This document shows, in pieces, positions 50,142-62,100 of a stretch of DNA of 64,000 nucleotides (positions are counted from its first letter, which is position 1; each line of letters opens with the position of its first letter). The translations under genes and the position numbers were made by a program. Where the stretch lies: the NCBI GenBank assembly GCA_037576195.1, contig CM075102.1:34716745-34780744 (forward strand), read 5' to 3'. The notes beneath the pieces were generated by a model that worked only from the letters and a program-made list of their open reading frames with translations, had not been told where the DNA came from and ran no database searches. Origin of the DNA: Phytoseiulus persimilis. Taxonomy: Eukaryota; Arthropoda; Arachnida; Mesostigmata; Phytoseiidae.

Positions 50142-50425
50142 AAATAGCGGTATGACGTCGAAAATTTCCGGTTCTATTTCTGAGATTCTCATCATCGTTC
50201 TTTTCAACTTGATATATCTATGATGCGTGAATGAAATTCAATATTTACAATAGTCGAGTCACTGATCGGGAGTCTCGGCCGCGCACAAAGCCAGCTTCAC
50301 AAAACTTCTGTTGGTAGCACGCTTCTCAAATACGAAGCAGATATACAAGAGCACCGTTTGCCATTTTGTTGAGGTCGACAAAATCCGGCTGCCTGAGATG
50401 TACATCATCCTATAGCATCGTTCAA

Positions 50426-52597
50426 CTAATGGCAGCCGCACGATTTCACGACCATGTTCTTGTATTTCTTCAGGATGACGTTCGAATTGTCATCGAAGTA
50501 GAGTACCATGATCGGAGTGAGTTTCGTCGGCGCACAGCAAGCTTTCGGTGCGTGACCAGGGCTGACGAGGTGCACGAGGGTTTGCACGATGGCGTGATTC
50601 GTTGCGTTCATGTTCAGAGGGAATGAGCATTCTCCGTCGCAGTAGAAAGCCGAATAGCCGTCGGGTGCGATGATCCAGTCCTGCCATCCGAGATCTCTGA
50701 ACGAAACATACAGAGTACGCTTCTGACAGGCGTTCCGACGAGAGAAGTGGTGTCTGAAATTCCGAGAACAATCAATACTTAATCGGGCCGTTCATCCAAC
50801 TCTCGGATGAGAGCGGGCGTGCATACTCGAGAGAATTCTTCCGCTGTCTCCACCGAAGATCACGTTCAATCGGTTGGAGAACGACAACGGAGATCGTTGA
50901 GAAGCGATGGCTGTTGACTCGCAGTGATACCTGATTTCGAAATAGGGCGCATCGTCGTTGAGCGATCTCATGGGCGGCTTCTCTCGTCGAGTTTTCTCTG
51001 AAGCTCTCGTAGATCTTCGCTTGGCGCCAGCTCCTTCCTTCACGAATGCCGCCATGAATGGAGCGAGCTCTCCGGCACCAGCCATCACAAGCCCAACCTA
51101 GAATCGCGGATCAAACCTCAAACACTCAGTGAAAGACACGCATCCCATGATTGTATATTATCATTTGCATGAGGCATTTGATTGAGTTGTTAGACTAGGC
51201 TAACGATGTGAGAAGTATCTGTTCGATTTCTGTTCTTGGAAGGTAGTGGGCGCGCGAAGCCCCGTGGGCTCGCAGGCGCATCGTTCGGTTCCCGTGGACG
51301 ACGGAGACAGGAAAACGGGCTGTGTCTACGAACCTGCGATGGGGATAGCTGTAGACCGGACTCTGTATCCACGAGGCGGACCACCAGACCGAAATTCTCG
51401 CCGGGAAATGCCACCTATGAAGAAGATGTTTACTTTAGCGTTTGCTTGGGGCCTCCTCTAGTGAACCGCCGCCGCGCCGCTACTGCTGCTGTTCAATCTG
51501 TCAGCCGAAGCGAAATGCTCCGAAACACCAGATTCCATCCGGCTCGATTAACTCACTGCACATGATTATGCATCCCCCGCGCGGATGGGTAATCAGCGCC
51601 CTAGGTCGTGATGCGCAACGATTGTCACTCGCGGCATCAATCACGCAGTTCTCCAAGTTGACACCCAACGGTCTTGTGTCTTGTTGAGACTGTGGCAGTG
51701 AGTTTCGGATGTGATGAAGTTCCGTCTTCAGTCACTGATTGTGAGACGGGTCCAATAGCTTTCGAGACTTTGGAAACTTACCCAGTTGAGTAGTGGGTCG
51801 GTGGCGTTGAGTCTTATCCACCCTGTTTCGTTTGCTTTCACGGAGTAGTTCGCGACCGATTCTAGGATGATTTCTTTCCTGTGGATGTTTCCACTTCTCA
51901 TGGAGAGCACTTGTATTTGGAAAGGCTGATCGTAAAATGGGTAGTCGTCGAGGTAGTCGAAATTCGTCTCTCGTTTGGCACGGTTCTTCGCGGTCGGGTC
52001 TGCTTCCGTCACGTTATCATGAAATGCGTCCGCCGTCGAAGTGGTCACGTTGGGGAGTATCGTGACGGAGTCTGGCTCTTCTGTTGCCTTCGGCGAGCCC
52101 TCCTCATCACCATCGTCAACAACTAGTTGAGCGTCAGATGATGACGAACTCGACTTGCGAGTGTCTTTCCGGTAGAGGTTCAACTCGGCGCGCAGGACGG
52201 TCTCATGAGGCGAAATGTCGCTGACATCGAATCGGAGTTTGGGCTCGATGCTTAGCTCGTCTTCCTTGTTGTCGTGGTGATTGACGAAACTAACGACAAA
52301 GTCGACGCCTCGCAAGGACGTATTACGGTCGTCTCCGTCGACGTCAAGCTGGTTGTAAAGATCGATGAGGTACCGAGGCGCTGAGTTTGTCGTTTGATGA
52401 AGTTTGGGTTTGGGCCGATGATCCAGACCAAGCAAATTCAGAATCTCGTTCTCCATCTCTCGCTTCTCCGACTTCGGCAAACTCCGGTAGGAGATTGTCT
52501 GATCGAGCCCATTGTCAGCGAAGAAACCGGCCCGACTAGGGTCGAAACTAAAACAGAGCAGCAACACGGAGAACCGAAAGAGGCTCGACATGGTCAT
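50426..52597 (-). CDS. gbb: BMP ligand of the Gbb/BMP5-8 class
   Basis: Secreted TGF-beta-superfamily ligand. Four exons fit in phase: 52597-51782, 51414-51334, 51097-50931 and 50753-50426, coding for 463 residues. The signal peptide starts [18 protein letters not shown]. The propeptide has the usual helix 1 motif ([14 protein letters not shown]) and ends with [19 protein letters not shown], then the [11 protein letters not shown] equivalent of QPFMVAFFK. The mature domain carries all seven cysteines: [32 protein letters not shown], then [21 protein letters not shown], the [13 protein letters not shown] strand and KSCGCH at the end. The pattern [11 protein letters not shown] with VILKKY matches Gbb/BMP5-8 rather than Dpp/BMP2-4 only moderately, but overall is closest to Gbb. 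Candidate furin sites: RAKR at residues 206-209 inside the propeptide, and RSTR and KTRR upstream of the knot. Expected receptors are BMP type I/II serine kinases. Confidence 0.93.
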
Positions 52598-53489
52598 CAA
52601 GCGACGCGTTCTTTCTACACTAGATGAGAACGGAGACGGGCGTCATAGTTCGCTGGTTTGGAGTAGAAGATAACCGACCGAGAGCGGAGACAAACCGCGC
52701 AAAGCAACTCTCCGGCGTTTGGAACGATCTAGAGTTTTTCCTCTTGTCCGACCGGAGGAAGAATCTTCTTGAACTCAATCCCAGAAGGAGGTTGCCGATG
52801 AAGACTGCCGGTGTATAAGGACGGACCTTCGTCTTCGGGTACACTCTCAATTGTTGACTTGTGCTCTTCGGGACCGATGCCCCACTCAGAAGGTGCACTG
52901 GACTGAGCCACTGGAGTGAGTCCAAGATGAACAACAATCTAGCGAATAGCGCACTCGCCGACTACTACCAGAACCCGAAGATGGCTGCTTCCGTCAAGGG
53001 TCGCCAGACGGCGCACTGGTTCGCGGTGGCACCGCCTTTCTGCGAAATAGAAGATGGAGAGAAGACATTGTGTTAGAAGAGCCTTCTTGTCTGCGGCCGG
53101 TAGCCGCGCTGGCTCTTCATCATTAGCGCCATATCTAACCTGCAGACAGTGGAGAAGTCTCTCGGTTTTCACTCCAATCAATTTCGGACTGCTCACAGTC
53201 GAGACGAATATCATCAGGCAAGCAGCAGATTCGCGGCGAGATAGATCAAATCGAACCTACTTACGCTCATTTTGACGAAGGCAACGGCTGTGCTCTGCTG
53301 AAATATCGATGAAAGTGATCTCAAACGGAGAGATCGGGATGAGCATCAATGAGTACAGCCTGGCGCGTACCCGAGATTTAGTCTCGAGAAGGCTAAAATT
53401 CTCCTCCCAAAAGGGTGCCGTTGTCAAAAAAAGAAAAAGATTTTTGGATCTGGAATCTCGACTTTGGTGGAACGTAACTTGTAGCCATT
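52598..53489. other. Gbb 5' flank; one weak plus-strand start
   Basis: Probably the gbb promoter and 5' UTR. On the plus strand ATG 52927 opens a short protein-like frame (MNNNLANSALADYYQNPKMA) and 53309 another (MKVISNGEIGMSINEYSLA). Either could be an early exon of the gene ending at 53671, but I could not match the phases. Confidence 0.3.
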
Positions 53490-53671
53490 GAAGGGGCTAT
53501 AGCCTCGATAGCTTGATATTGGGTTCGCCTCTTAGCGCAGCTGAATACATTGAAGCGGTCCATCTAGCTCATCATCAAGAAGCGGAATACGAAGAGCACC
53601 TAGAATCCGCAAGATACGCTATGTCGAAGGTCGACGCACTGGAAGTGGTGGGAGTATACACTCCAAAGTAG
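53490..53671 (+). CDS. Probable last exon, unrecognised protein
   Basis: An open frame ending in TAG at 53671 with clear coding character: GYSLDSLILGSPLSAAEYIE, then AVHLAHHQEAEYEEHLESAR, then YAMSKVDALEVVGVYTPK. It would make a helical, charged C-terminus. Entry may be at an AAG acceptor near 53489 or at the CTCTTAG acceptor before 53536. Upstream exons are probably at 52927 and/or 53309 but remain unproven. I do not recognise the family. Confidence 0.45.
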
Positions 53672-54006
53672 AAGAATTCGGTTCGAGATACTTTTTTAGA
53701 AACTCTCTTTCCAATGTCAAGCAATTTGAATGATTGGACCTAGTCTGCGATGACCTCATGTATTTTTTATAGATCAGCGGGGCAGCGAGCTGAAAGCCTG
53801 CCTATTCTGGCTTCTGAACCTCCCATACCTTCCTGCTTGCGGAGTCCTGTTCCATCATGTGATATCAGTTCCTGAAAGTCCGTCACTCTCTCGACACGTG
53901 GAGCCTGGATTTGTCGGTTACATCGCGAGTCTCGCATGTGCAGCCACTGAAACCCCCACAAAAAAAATGGGATTATGGGGCTGATCGGCTTCCTTTTCCC
54001 CCTCAG

Positions 54007-54381
54007 ACTCCAGTGTGGGTGCTGAGTGCGTGCTTGAGATCAGTGGGCGAGGTCAAGAAAACAGTCGTGCTCTCGTCAAGCACGACCGATCTTCCGCCTC
54101 AAGCTTCGGACCACACGGGAGAGGCTACCAAAACGAGCGTGAATGAACGGGGTTTCATCGGTCATTTCCAACACGGTTTCCCCCACGCTGGCCCGCCCAC
54201 CGATCGGCACGACGAGTTGGAATATCTGGATCACTTTCCATTCACCCAAACTCAATTACTGAGCAAACTCAAGAGCTTATTCCGATACAATGAAACGGCT
54301 ACATGTTCCGACACCGACGAAGTTGCGGTGACCGAGCCCCGCACCAACGCCGTTCCCAGCTGGCGGCCGCGGAGGAGTTAG
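54007..54381 (+). CDS. Possible terminal exon, unrecognised protein
   Basis: Follows a strong acceptor (CTTCCTTTTCCCCCTCAG, ending 54006) and stays open for 124 codons to TAG. Protein-like parts include RSVGEVKKTVVLSSSTTDLP and DRHDELEYLDHFPFTQTQLL. The exon before it was not found; the preceding exon candidate ends in a stop, so this would be a separate gene or an alternative 3' end. No family is recognised. Confidence 0.35.
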   Translation, partial: TPVWVLSACLRSVGEVKKTVVLSSSTTDLPPQASDHTGEATKTSVNERGFIGHFQHGFPHAGPPTDRHDELEYLDHFPFTQTQLLSKLKSLFRYNETATCSDTDEVAVTEPRTNAVPSWRPRRS

Positions 54382-55098
54382 CAGGAAATAGAGCGACAGC
54401 ATGCAACTCTAACTTCAGTTCTCTCGGAGTTATGATGACTCTTGTAGCACGGGGAAGCAACTGGGTATGGAAGCTGTCTTCGCGGGGGAGCGATCCACTT
54501 GAAGAGTCTTGCGTGAGGTTGAGTTTCCTCGTCATCCTGAGAATTCTTACATCGCTCTACACCCATCTGTGTGATGGAGTATCGGTGGTTTAGATTCAAC
54601 AGTACGGCGAACCTCTTCTCGATTCATTCATTTCTATTTTTCCCTGGCCAGAGCTCTGATAACATCTTGCTCGGAATGATTCTGTGAGATCCCGAATTTT
54701 ATCACCAACTGATGTGTTGCTCTAAACCGAACTTATACCTCTCCTGCCGAGCAGGAGACTCGGGGGGTATGGACACCAGTCTTGATGTTGGACCTCGAGA
54801 AGTGGACCGTAACGTCATCGGTGAAGTACAGACCGTGCGAATTATTAGGTCATCTCGTGGGTAAGTCGATGACTTCTGGAAATATTATGAGAATTCAGCT
54901 CAGGGAAGAGTCTCGCTCGCTCTATCACGAGTCCGGTTGATCCGTATTCGCCCTCTCCACTAACTGCATATGCGTTCGAACTGTGAGCTATGGTAGGACG
55001 AGATTCGCTTCATGAAGGTCGGGTGCGAATACGGCCAGGAGGTTGTCGAATTGCTCGCTCCAAAGATTTCCACGACTTGAAAATATCCACAAGGTCAT
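54382..55098. other. No supported gene
   Basis: Intergenic DNA between the plus-strand exon candidates and the 3' end of the glycine-rich gene. Nothing definite. Confidence 0.45.
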
Positions 55099-55104
55099 TT
55101 ATTA
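55099..55104 (-). terminator. Poly(A) signal for the glycine-rich gene
   Basis: AATAAA on the minus strand, about 40 bp after the stop codon of the glycine-rich secreted protein. Confidence 0.6.
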
Positions 55105-55144
55105 TCAACAAATCTGTTCATTGGCTCTTCAATAGTATCACAGA

Positions 55145-56591
55145 TTACTGGTCCGTGGCGGAGGACGACGAGTGTCCCGAACTTTCGGAGAAGCTGTAAG
55201 TCTGCTTCCCGGAGGTGGGATCGACTTCATGTTTGTAAGACCGCTGTCCGAATCCAGGGTTCCCAAATCCTCCACCGAAGCCGCTGCCTACGCCGCCGAA
55301 GCCGTTGCCGAGCCCTGAGGAAGAGAGGAGATCATTTCATCGAGCGTGGGCTTTCGAGAGACTACGAGATGTTGTCCTCTCGGGACAGAAATCGACAGGA
55401 AAGTGATGAACGGATCGATGAGAGAGTCAGGAGAGAGCCCATGTATCACAGAAATTAAGAGAGCAGTTCCGCAGAACCCCGAGGTAGACGTTGAAGAAAC
55501 GACGTATGTGCCACATCTCAGAGCGGAAGATGAGAGAATGGATCGAAGCAATGATATGCTCGCGTTAATTGACGTTCTGTCTCAAGCCCACCGAAGGAAA
55601 AAAAAAAAGAGCTCGGACGCAACACCGAGGGTGGAAGGTACAGAGAGAGATAGAGAGAGAATCACCTTCTCCGATTCACAGGATCTCCTTCCACCCTTAC
55701 CGAATTTCGGGATGATGTTGGCGAAGTGGCCATCGTTAGCGATATTAGGGTTGAATCCGACTCCACCCAAAAGGAATTTCGAGTAGTTCGGAACAGCCAG
55801 AGGCTGTTGGAGGCCATGGTGAGCGAAGTCAAACTGAGGCATTTGGACAAAGCTCGGATTCATGAATCCCTGTCCGAACTGTCCGCCGTAGTTGCCGAAA
55901 TTCGCCCACGGTAGGCCTAGAAGATGACAGAAGATATTCTCTCTGCCTGTGACCTTGTCCTCGTGGAGAAAACGGTCAAATTAACGAAGGAAGCAAAGCA
56001 TATCGTGAATTACCTTACCTCCGTTGGGGAAGCCGCCGTACCCGGCGCCGAAACCAGGTGTTCCAACTCCTCCGAGTCCATGTCCCACACCGCTCCCGAA
56101 TCCGGTGCCGAATCCGGTGTTGCCAAAGTTAGTTCCAAAGCCGGATCCGAGTCCACCGAGTCCACCGAAACCGCCAAGAGTGCTTCTTCCTCCAATGTCA
56201 GAGCCGTCAATAGGTTTCGTCTCAAGCTGAAAGTCACAGAGAGTTTATTTGGGTCACAGACGGTTTCGACGTTGGTGCTCGAACACGAGAGACCACGCGG
56301 TGTGCGCATTCGTTGGAGTGTTTCCGGTTGCGGCGTCGTTACCTTCTGACCGTTCTTCGCTGTCCACTCGTTGCCGGTGACTTTGCCCGTGGAGTCTCTG
56401 TGGACACTCCGTCCGATCGTGGTTCCATCGGGACCGGTCGCTTCCTCTGAGAACGAAGCCTGCGAAAAGGAGCTGCGGGCGTTGTGAGTTGTGGAGCCGT
56501 CGGGGTTTCGGATGGAGGATCGCTCTTCAATGACCTGAGCCGATCCGAGGGCTACGAGGCCCAGTGTGATTAAGCAGATCATGGGACGCAT
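55145..56591 (-). CDS. Secreted glycine-rich protein (cuticle/silk-like composition)
   Basis: Four coding exons fit in phase: 56591-56343, 56226-56019, 55916-55701 and 55314-55145, giving 280 residues. The start is set by a signal peptide (MRPMICLITLGLVALGSA). Next comes a polar segment rich in Ser/Thr with two short DG repeats (RNPDGSTTHNAR and TGPDGTTIGRSVHRDSTGK), then glycine-rich blocks of GFG/GLG type (FGTGFGSGVGHGLGGVG, LGNGFGGVGSGFGGGFG) separated by a non-repetitive core (LAVPNYSKFLLGGVGFNPNI), and a Ser-rich tail. Such composition is usual in arthropod cuticle, silk or saliva-cement proteins, but there is no Rebers-Riddiford consensus. A 5' non-coding exon (about 57225-57207) with donor GTGAGT joins at 56601. 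A TATA box and a close poly(A) signal make this the best-defined transcription unit here. Precise role unknown. Confidence 0.85.
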
Positions 56592-57248
56592 GGTTGTCTG
56601 TCTGAAAAACATTCTGAGTTATCTTCAGCTTTCGATTGTGCGGCGCAAGTTCTCAAGTATCAAGGCTCCGTTGAGTGTTCTGCATGACAGGTCGTACCGC
56701 CGGGGATATCCCGCCTGCGGAAGACCCACTTCTAGCGATTCTGTTGCACGGCACAAACAGAACGTCCGCGAAAAGTCTTGCGGCGAACGACAGAATTTCG
56801 GGGATTTCCTCCGTCAGAAAGTGATATTGCTGACCAGCAGTGAAACCCGCCGGTGGTGATGCCTGTTCTCAAGGTCTGGTAGGTGTTGAACTCCATGCCA
56901 GGAGGGAATCCACTATCAGCTCCCTCGAATGCAACAAACAAGAGCGTCCAGAGCCCGGAGAGATCACATTCTTGGCCGCGTTTCCAAGAATACACCTCCA
57001 AGATCCAAGGACTAGCTTCGAGAGAATCCGCGATGCAGTTTTCAAACGCGAAATCCCCGAATCAGCATGAGAGAACAAATGAAAAGCTTCGGTACAGCTC
57101 GGGGTTTTTATGCTCTCGATCCTCGAGCCCACATCGCCGCTTTGAGCCTTCAACAAGCGAACGAGGAATGTCGGTTTGAAAATTATTCGAAGCGAGCCCA
57201 ACTCACCTTTTCTTGGATTGATTTAAGCGTTCTCGGTGAGCCTTCTGG

Positions 57249-57256
57249 CTTTTATA
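57249..57256 (-). promoter_or_regulatory. TATA box of the glycine-rich gene
   Basis: TATAAAAG on the minus strand, about 40-50 bp upstream of the donor (57206) that ends the inferred 5' non-coding exon. The spacing fits a start site near 57225. TATA promoters are typical of strongly or stage-specifically expressed cuticle-type genes. Confidence 0.65.
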
Positions 57257-58592
57257 CCGGAGGAGGGGAGGGAGATGCTTGGACTGTTTTCTGGGAGAAG
57301 GTGTAGAGAATCGCGCGTCAACTGACGTCACAGGCCCCGGTCACTGTGAGCGAACTTCCAAAACACAGAAAGCCGATGAACCCTTTGCAGCAGAGGAATA
57401 CCACAGGAGGTTTTACACAGGAGAGAGTTTTCTCTTTCGTGGGGAGAGGAGCCGACCGCTACTCGCACCGAGGACTTCGAGGAGAATCCACAGAAGAGTG
57501 AAGTTTTCTAAGTTGGTGACGTCACGGTGGATCACAAAAGGGTTCTCGCTAAGGATGGTTAACAAGGTTACTGATGATGTTTGATAAGGAGCCACGTTAC
57601 GCAATGGAATGAAATTTGAGCCGTTCCTTCCATCGGAACCGTCATGTAGCGTCAGGATGCGCTATTCAATGGGAGTCATGTGTATTGTCTCGGATGACGC
57701 ATGCCTGATCCTTCAGCCCAGGGAAATCACTGCTGGGAAGAAGCGCCATCGGATCAAATCTTCTCTGAAGTTCCGGTCTAGGGTACCAGGATTTAATTAC
57801 TTATCACAAAGTGGTTTTTGAAGCTTCGTGGGTCGCTCAGGTGATTTTCACACCGGAAAGACCCAACAATTGTCAGCCAACGCGGCTGTTATGGGTTTTC
57901 ACAGAAAACGAGCAAGATCGCCAGAATCTAGACAAGCGTATCGTGTACTTCAGCCAGACACGGGACTTTCGATCTAATGAAACCTGAGCCAGCTCCCGGC
58001 AGTGTGAACACTGAATGGGAGCCGGAGTCTTCCACTTGAGGATAAGAACTCACTGGAATTTCCTCGGAGGGATCAGATTAAAGCCTCGAAATGCGTGTGA
58101 AACCCTCAGGAAACATCAACAGTAGTGACACTACCAACTCCCCCAGCTACTGACTCAAAAATTACGCGAGCGATCTTCGACTAGAAGGCTCGCGATGTTC
58201 GAACACGGCCGGTTTGAGTAAGAACAGACGGTGTGACTTATGAAAGGCAGTCTCGTCTCTGTCACGGAATCCGAATCAAATATTCGCTCTTCTCTCTCTG
58301 AGCTCACATGAGAACAAAATCCGCTCCGCCCTCCTCATGGAACGTTCAAATCGCGAGCATCGCGACGGAAATTTAATGAATTGGAGCCTGATTCACTCCT
58401 TTGTTGCGAACCGGGTCGCCGAGGTGACCTTATTCGCGTTCCTCAGAGAACTGAACCAATTCCTAGATTTGGCTTCGAGTCGGCGTAACGAGAGGGAAAC
58501 ATCAGCTAGCTCCCATGCTCACAGTGTACAATCATTAGAAACTCTTTATCATCACTGAACGAAACACGCCTCGAACTTGAATCTTTGTAAGG
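57257..58592. other. Intergenic, no supported gene
   Basis: Lies between the glycine-rich gene promoter and the TMTC 3' end. Only chance frames occur. Confidence 0.5.
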
Positions 58593-58598
58593 TTTATT
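58593..58598 (-). terminator. Poly(A) signal for TMTC
   Basis: AATAAA on the minus strand, 85 bp after the TMTC stop codon. Confidence 0.6.
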
Positions 58599-58682
58599 GT
58601 CATGTACAATATTCACAAGCCTGACCTCCCTCACTTCAACAGGGAAAACATTGTTTACAGATCCACTCTACTGGAACGTTCG

Positions 58683-61600
58683 TCAGAGATCAACGCGCCT
58701 TCGGCTGAACAGCGGAATCTTGGGCCTTCGGGTTCCATCGTTGGCGTCAACATCGATTTCCACATCCCGGTCACAGCTTCCGCCCAAATGAAAGGCCTTC
58801 GCAGGCGAAAGGTCACAGAGTGCTTCCAAGGCTGATTCGAGACTGCGATCTACTGAATACGCTTTTGCATACAGCTGAAAGGAAAACTAGCGTTAGCTTT
58901 TCTCGATTGAAGTCGTATTCAGGGCGCGTTTCTTTTTTGATGGCAGCCTGAAGCCCTTGATCGTTCTTCTCCCCGTGCGCCAGTGATAACGTGCTCCGCT
59001 GGAACATAATAGATTGTCATCCTCGTGATCCCGCTGAATGAGGTTCGAGGGAGCTTGAGCTCAAGTATGAGCGCGGAGTTCAATTTCTGAATGCTTTGAT
59101 TGCTATCGATATGTAATGGCGATAACTTCTATGAGTAACGTCATCCCTCCACCTGACTCTCCCAGCATTGAGTCATGAGGGCATCTGGATTCCCCATTTC
59201 TGAACAAGGAAAAATTTAGAATCCCTCCACCTCCCCTACTTCGAAAACGATGCTTCGCTTTCCATTCCGTGACTCAAAGGCGAGGGGCGGCTTGGTGGTA
59301 CCGTCCACAAAAGGAGAGTATTGCTCAGAGGGAGACTAGGCTCTTCGAATATAGTCCCAAAGAGATCGATCTGTATCTTACTCGAGGTGCGAACTGATCA
59401 AGTTTGGGGATCTTCACAACCTGAGAAACTTTGCCGAAGCTTATCCATTCGTTCCGAGATGCAAGGCTACATATCGATGCAGGAAACGGACTATAGAATC
59501 TTCAGATCATTTGATTTACCTCCACGGCCACATCTGTATCGTGGAGCTGGCGATGAGCGATGTTTGCCTTCAGCAGGAGGCCTTTCGAGTGCGACGGGCG
59601 CAAGCTCAGAAGACGATCCAGAAAGCTCAACGATACAGCCGGAGGCTTGCCCAGCTGAGTTTGAAGCAAAGCGAGATTGTAGAGCGCCGATGGATGATGT
59701 GGATGACGAGAGAGAACTCTATGTAGGAGCGACTCCGCTGCGAATGCACGAAGACTATCAATCCCGATCCGGGAACACGGGAAGGTTTCAGTGATATGAA
59801 TGGTATTTGCCAAGAGCAAGGCAAAAGTCGGCTCACCGGCAGAATATGCTCCTTCTCGCAACGCCTCCATCGCATCTTTGTACAGCTGCATCATCTGCGA
59901 ATCTTCCGTGTTCGTTCTAAGAACGTTGAGATTCACTCGTGACGGCTCGTGGTGAGGATTGATTTCCACACACTTCCGGAACATTTCGGCGGCTTTGTCC
60001 GTGGCTCCGCGCTCCATCAGCAGGACTCCAAACTGGAATGAAATGCAGGCAAGCGTTAGGAGACGATTTCGACAGAGCCGCTCTGGACGCGGGAAATGAG
60101 GGCCAGCTTGGAGTGCTCCGACTCCTTCTGATAGCTGTCGCCAATCGAGGCAGCTCAGGTTCATAGGCAATCTTCTCAGATCCACGTCGTGTGAGAAACT
60201 CACATTGTAGTAGACATCAGCTGCTCTCGGCGCTGCTTCCAGTGCTCTGCGATAGCTGTCTTCGGCCAAGACCTTCTCGTTTAGATTGTAAAACAGTTCA
60301 CCGGCGACGACATTCAAATCGGCGTCCCGTGGGAAAATCGCCAGGATATCCGAGACGATCGCTCGCGCTTCTTGCAAAGCGTCAAGTTTTATCAGCAGTC
60401 GAACATAATCCACGACGAACAACACCTCTTCTCTTCGGATGCGAAATCCGTTCAGGTCGTTAGATTTTCTTATCACAGAAAGATATTCTTTTTGGTATAT
60501 GTCTCTCGCAAGTCGGTCCTTGTTCAGCTTCGTCAGCAGCTTCGCTTTGTACCAGTTCGCTCTGAGGTCTTCGTAAATCGAGAAGGAATGATCGAAGCAG
60601 CTCAGCGCTAGGTGGAAGTTGCCTTCACTCTCGTAGGCCTTGCCCAAGTTGTTCCACATCTTGATGTTTTCTGCAAGAAAAATCCCAAGATTTACCCAGC
60701 TGACAAATCTTCCCTATCATCTCCATGTGAATGTGGGAATGAAGAGCCGACGAGCTGGCCGATATAATACATATGACAGCTCTCAATTGAGTCCACTCAC
60801 CGGGGAAGACTCGTAGGGCCGAGCTGAAGACCGAGACTCCAGATTGCCATTGTCGACTGCGAATCGAACTCTTGATCAAGAGACAGCCGCAGAGGACCAC
60901 CAAAGCTCTTCGGAGTATCGCCCTGCGTTTCGGCCAATGTGCGAGTAGCTTCGAGAATCCGAAAACCACGAGAAAACAAACTCCCATGGAGGGCAAATAA
61001 AGAACTCGCTCGGCAACGACGAATCCGACGTAGAAAAACAAGTTCGAGCCCGGCAGCCATGGAAGAACAGTCATGACTAGCGCCGAAAGGGCGATGGAAC
61101 TCGAAGAAGGGTGGCTGCGGGATTCGTCGATCTTCAAGGGAATGTAGTTGTTGTTCAACTTCTCATCTTCAGCTGTTCTTTCGAGAGTTTTTCTCAGCAG
61201 CGCCATGGCGGCAACCCCGACCGCCAGAACAAACACTCCAAGCTGAAGTAGTCTTGGGTCGAGATAACTTCGGATAAGTGGTACGGAGTTGAAGGTGTAG
61301 TCGCAGCTCTGCTTGTGAGGATTGAGCAGGAGATGGAAGTTAAACAGAGGCAGATATGCGAGATTGATCTGTCTGAAGGGAGCGTTCAGAAGCCGGGCGG
61401 GGTTGTCTAGTTCATGGAACATCGGACTCCGACCGGAGACAGTCAACCTTGCGGCCAAAATAGCGACTGTCACCACCGTGGATAAGAGAATTTCCCTCCA
61501 CAAGATTCGGCTCTGGCGACGTCGAGACAGGTGTTGAACGGCGTCTAGAGAAACTTTCACGACCAGAGCCGTGACACCCTGCTCCTTGCACAGAGTCGCC

Positions 61601-62100
61601 ACTGCCGTGAGCACACATGCCAGCGGGTAGGACGGACTCAAGAGGCAGCCCAGATAGAAAGTCGCACAGAGCAGTTCGGCTCTGCCGACGAGCTGCACGA
61701 CAGTTTCGACGTGAATCGGATGAACGCAGTACAATCCCGCGCAGATCCTCCCGTAACGAGGCCCCAAGAAGCGCTGCACCAGGACACCCAGCAGAACACT
61801 GTTGAGAACATGGATCGCTGTATTGAAGATACGTTGTCGGCGCACATCACTGAAAACTCGGAACGTCAGCACGGTCAACGGTCTGTAGCTCTGGTGGCTG
61901 AAGTTAGCCGCGAGCGGAGTTCCCCAGAAGTCGTTCGCCAGCAGAGACCGGAGCGAAAAGGGTGCAAAAACATCGGGGTTCCGCTCCACGGCGGGAACAT
62001 CGTCGTACAGCAGAGGGTAGTTGAGAGCAGGAAGGTACACCAATACCGTGGACAGTACACATAGCGCGGCGAAGAGCCACCAGTCCATTGGCTGGCTCAT
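58683..62100 (-). CDS. TMTC4-like transmembrane O-mannosyltransferase with TPR repeats
   Basis: ER membrane protein of the TMTC family (GT-C fold, DUF1736), whose members O-mannosylate cadherin-type domains in the lumen. Five exons fit in phase: 62100-60801, 60670-60204, 60032-59837, 59737-59520 and 58874-58683, giving 790 residues. The first lumenal loop has the acidic pair LLYDDVPAVERNPDV, then ANDFWGTPLAANFSHQSYRP and LTVLTFR, all family hallmarks. Also seen are CKEQGVTAL, MFHELDNPAR and the late-loop GSNLFFYVGFVVAERVLYLP. About ten hydrophobic segments lie in exon 1. TPR repeats fill exons 2-5 (MWNNLGKAYESEGNFHLALS, SALYNLALLQTQLGK, VELYAKAYSVDRSLESALEA). Residues such as ELDNPA and PLIRS favour TMTC4 over TMTC1-3. 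The last intron is about 645 bp and holds nothing visible. Confidence 0.92.

Noticed and set aside
54990-55199. Plus-strand frame ending in an acidic tail near 55199
   Set aside because: Its acidic end is the complement of the Ser-rich tail of the glycine-rich gene, so it is a shadow frame.
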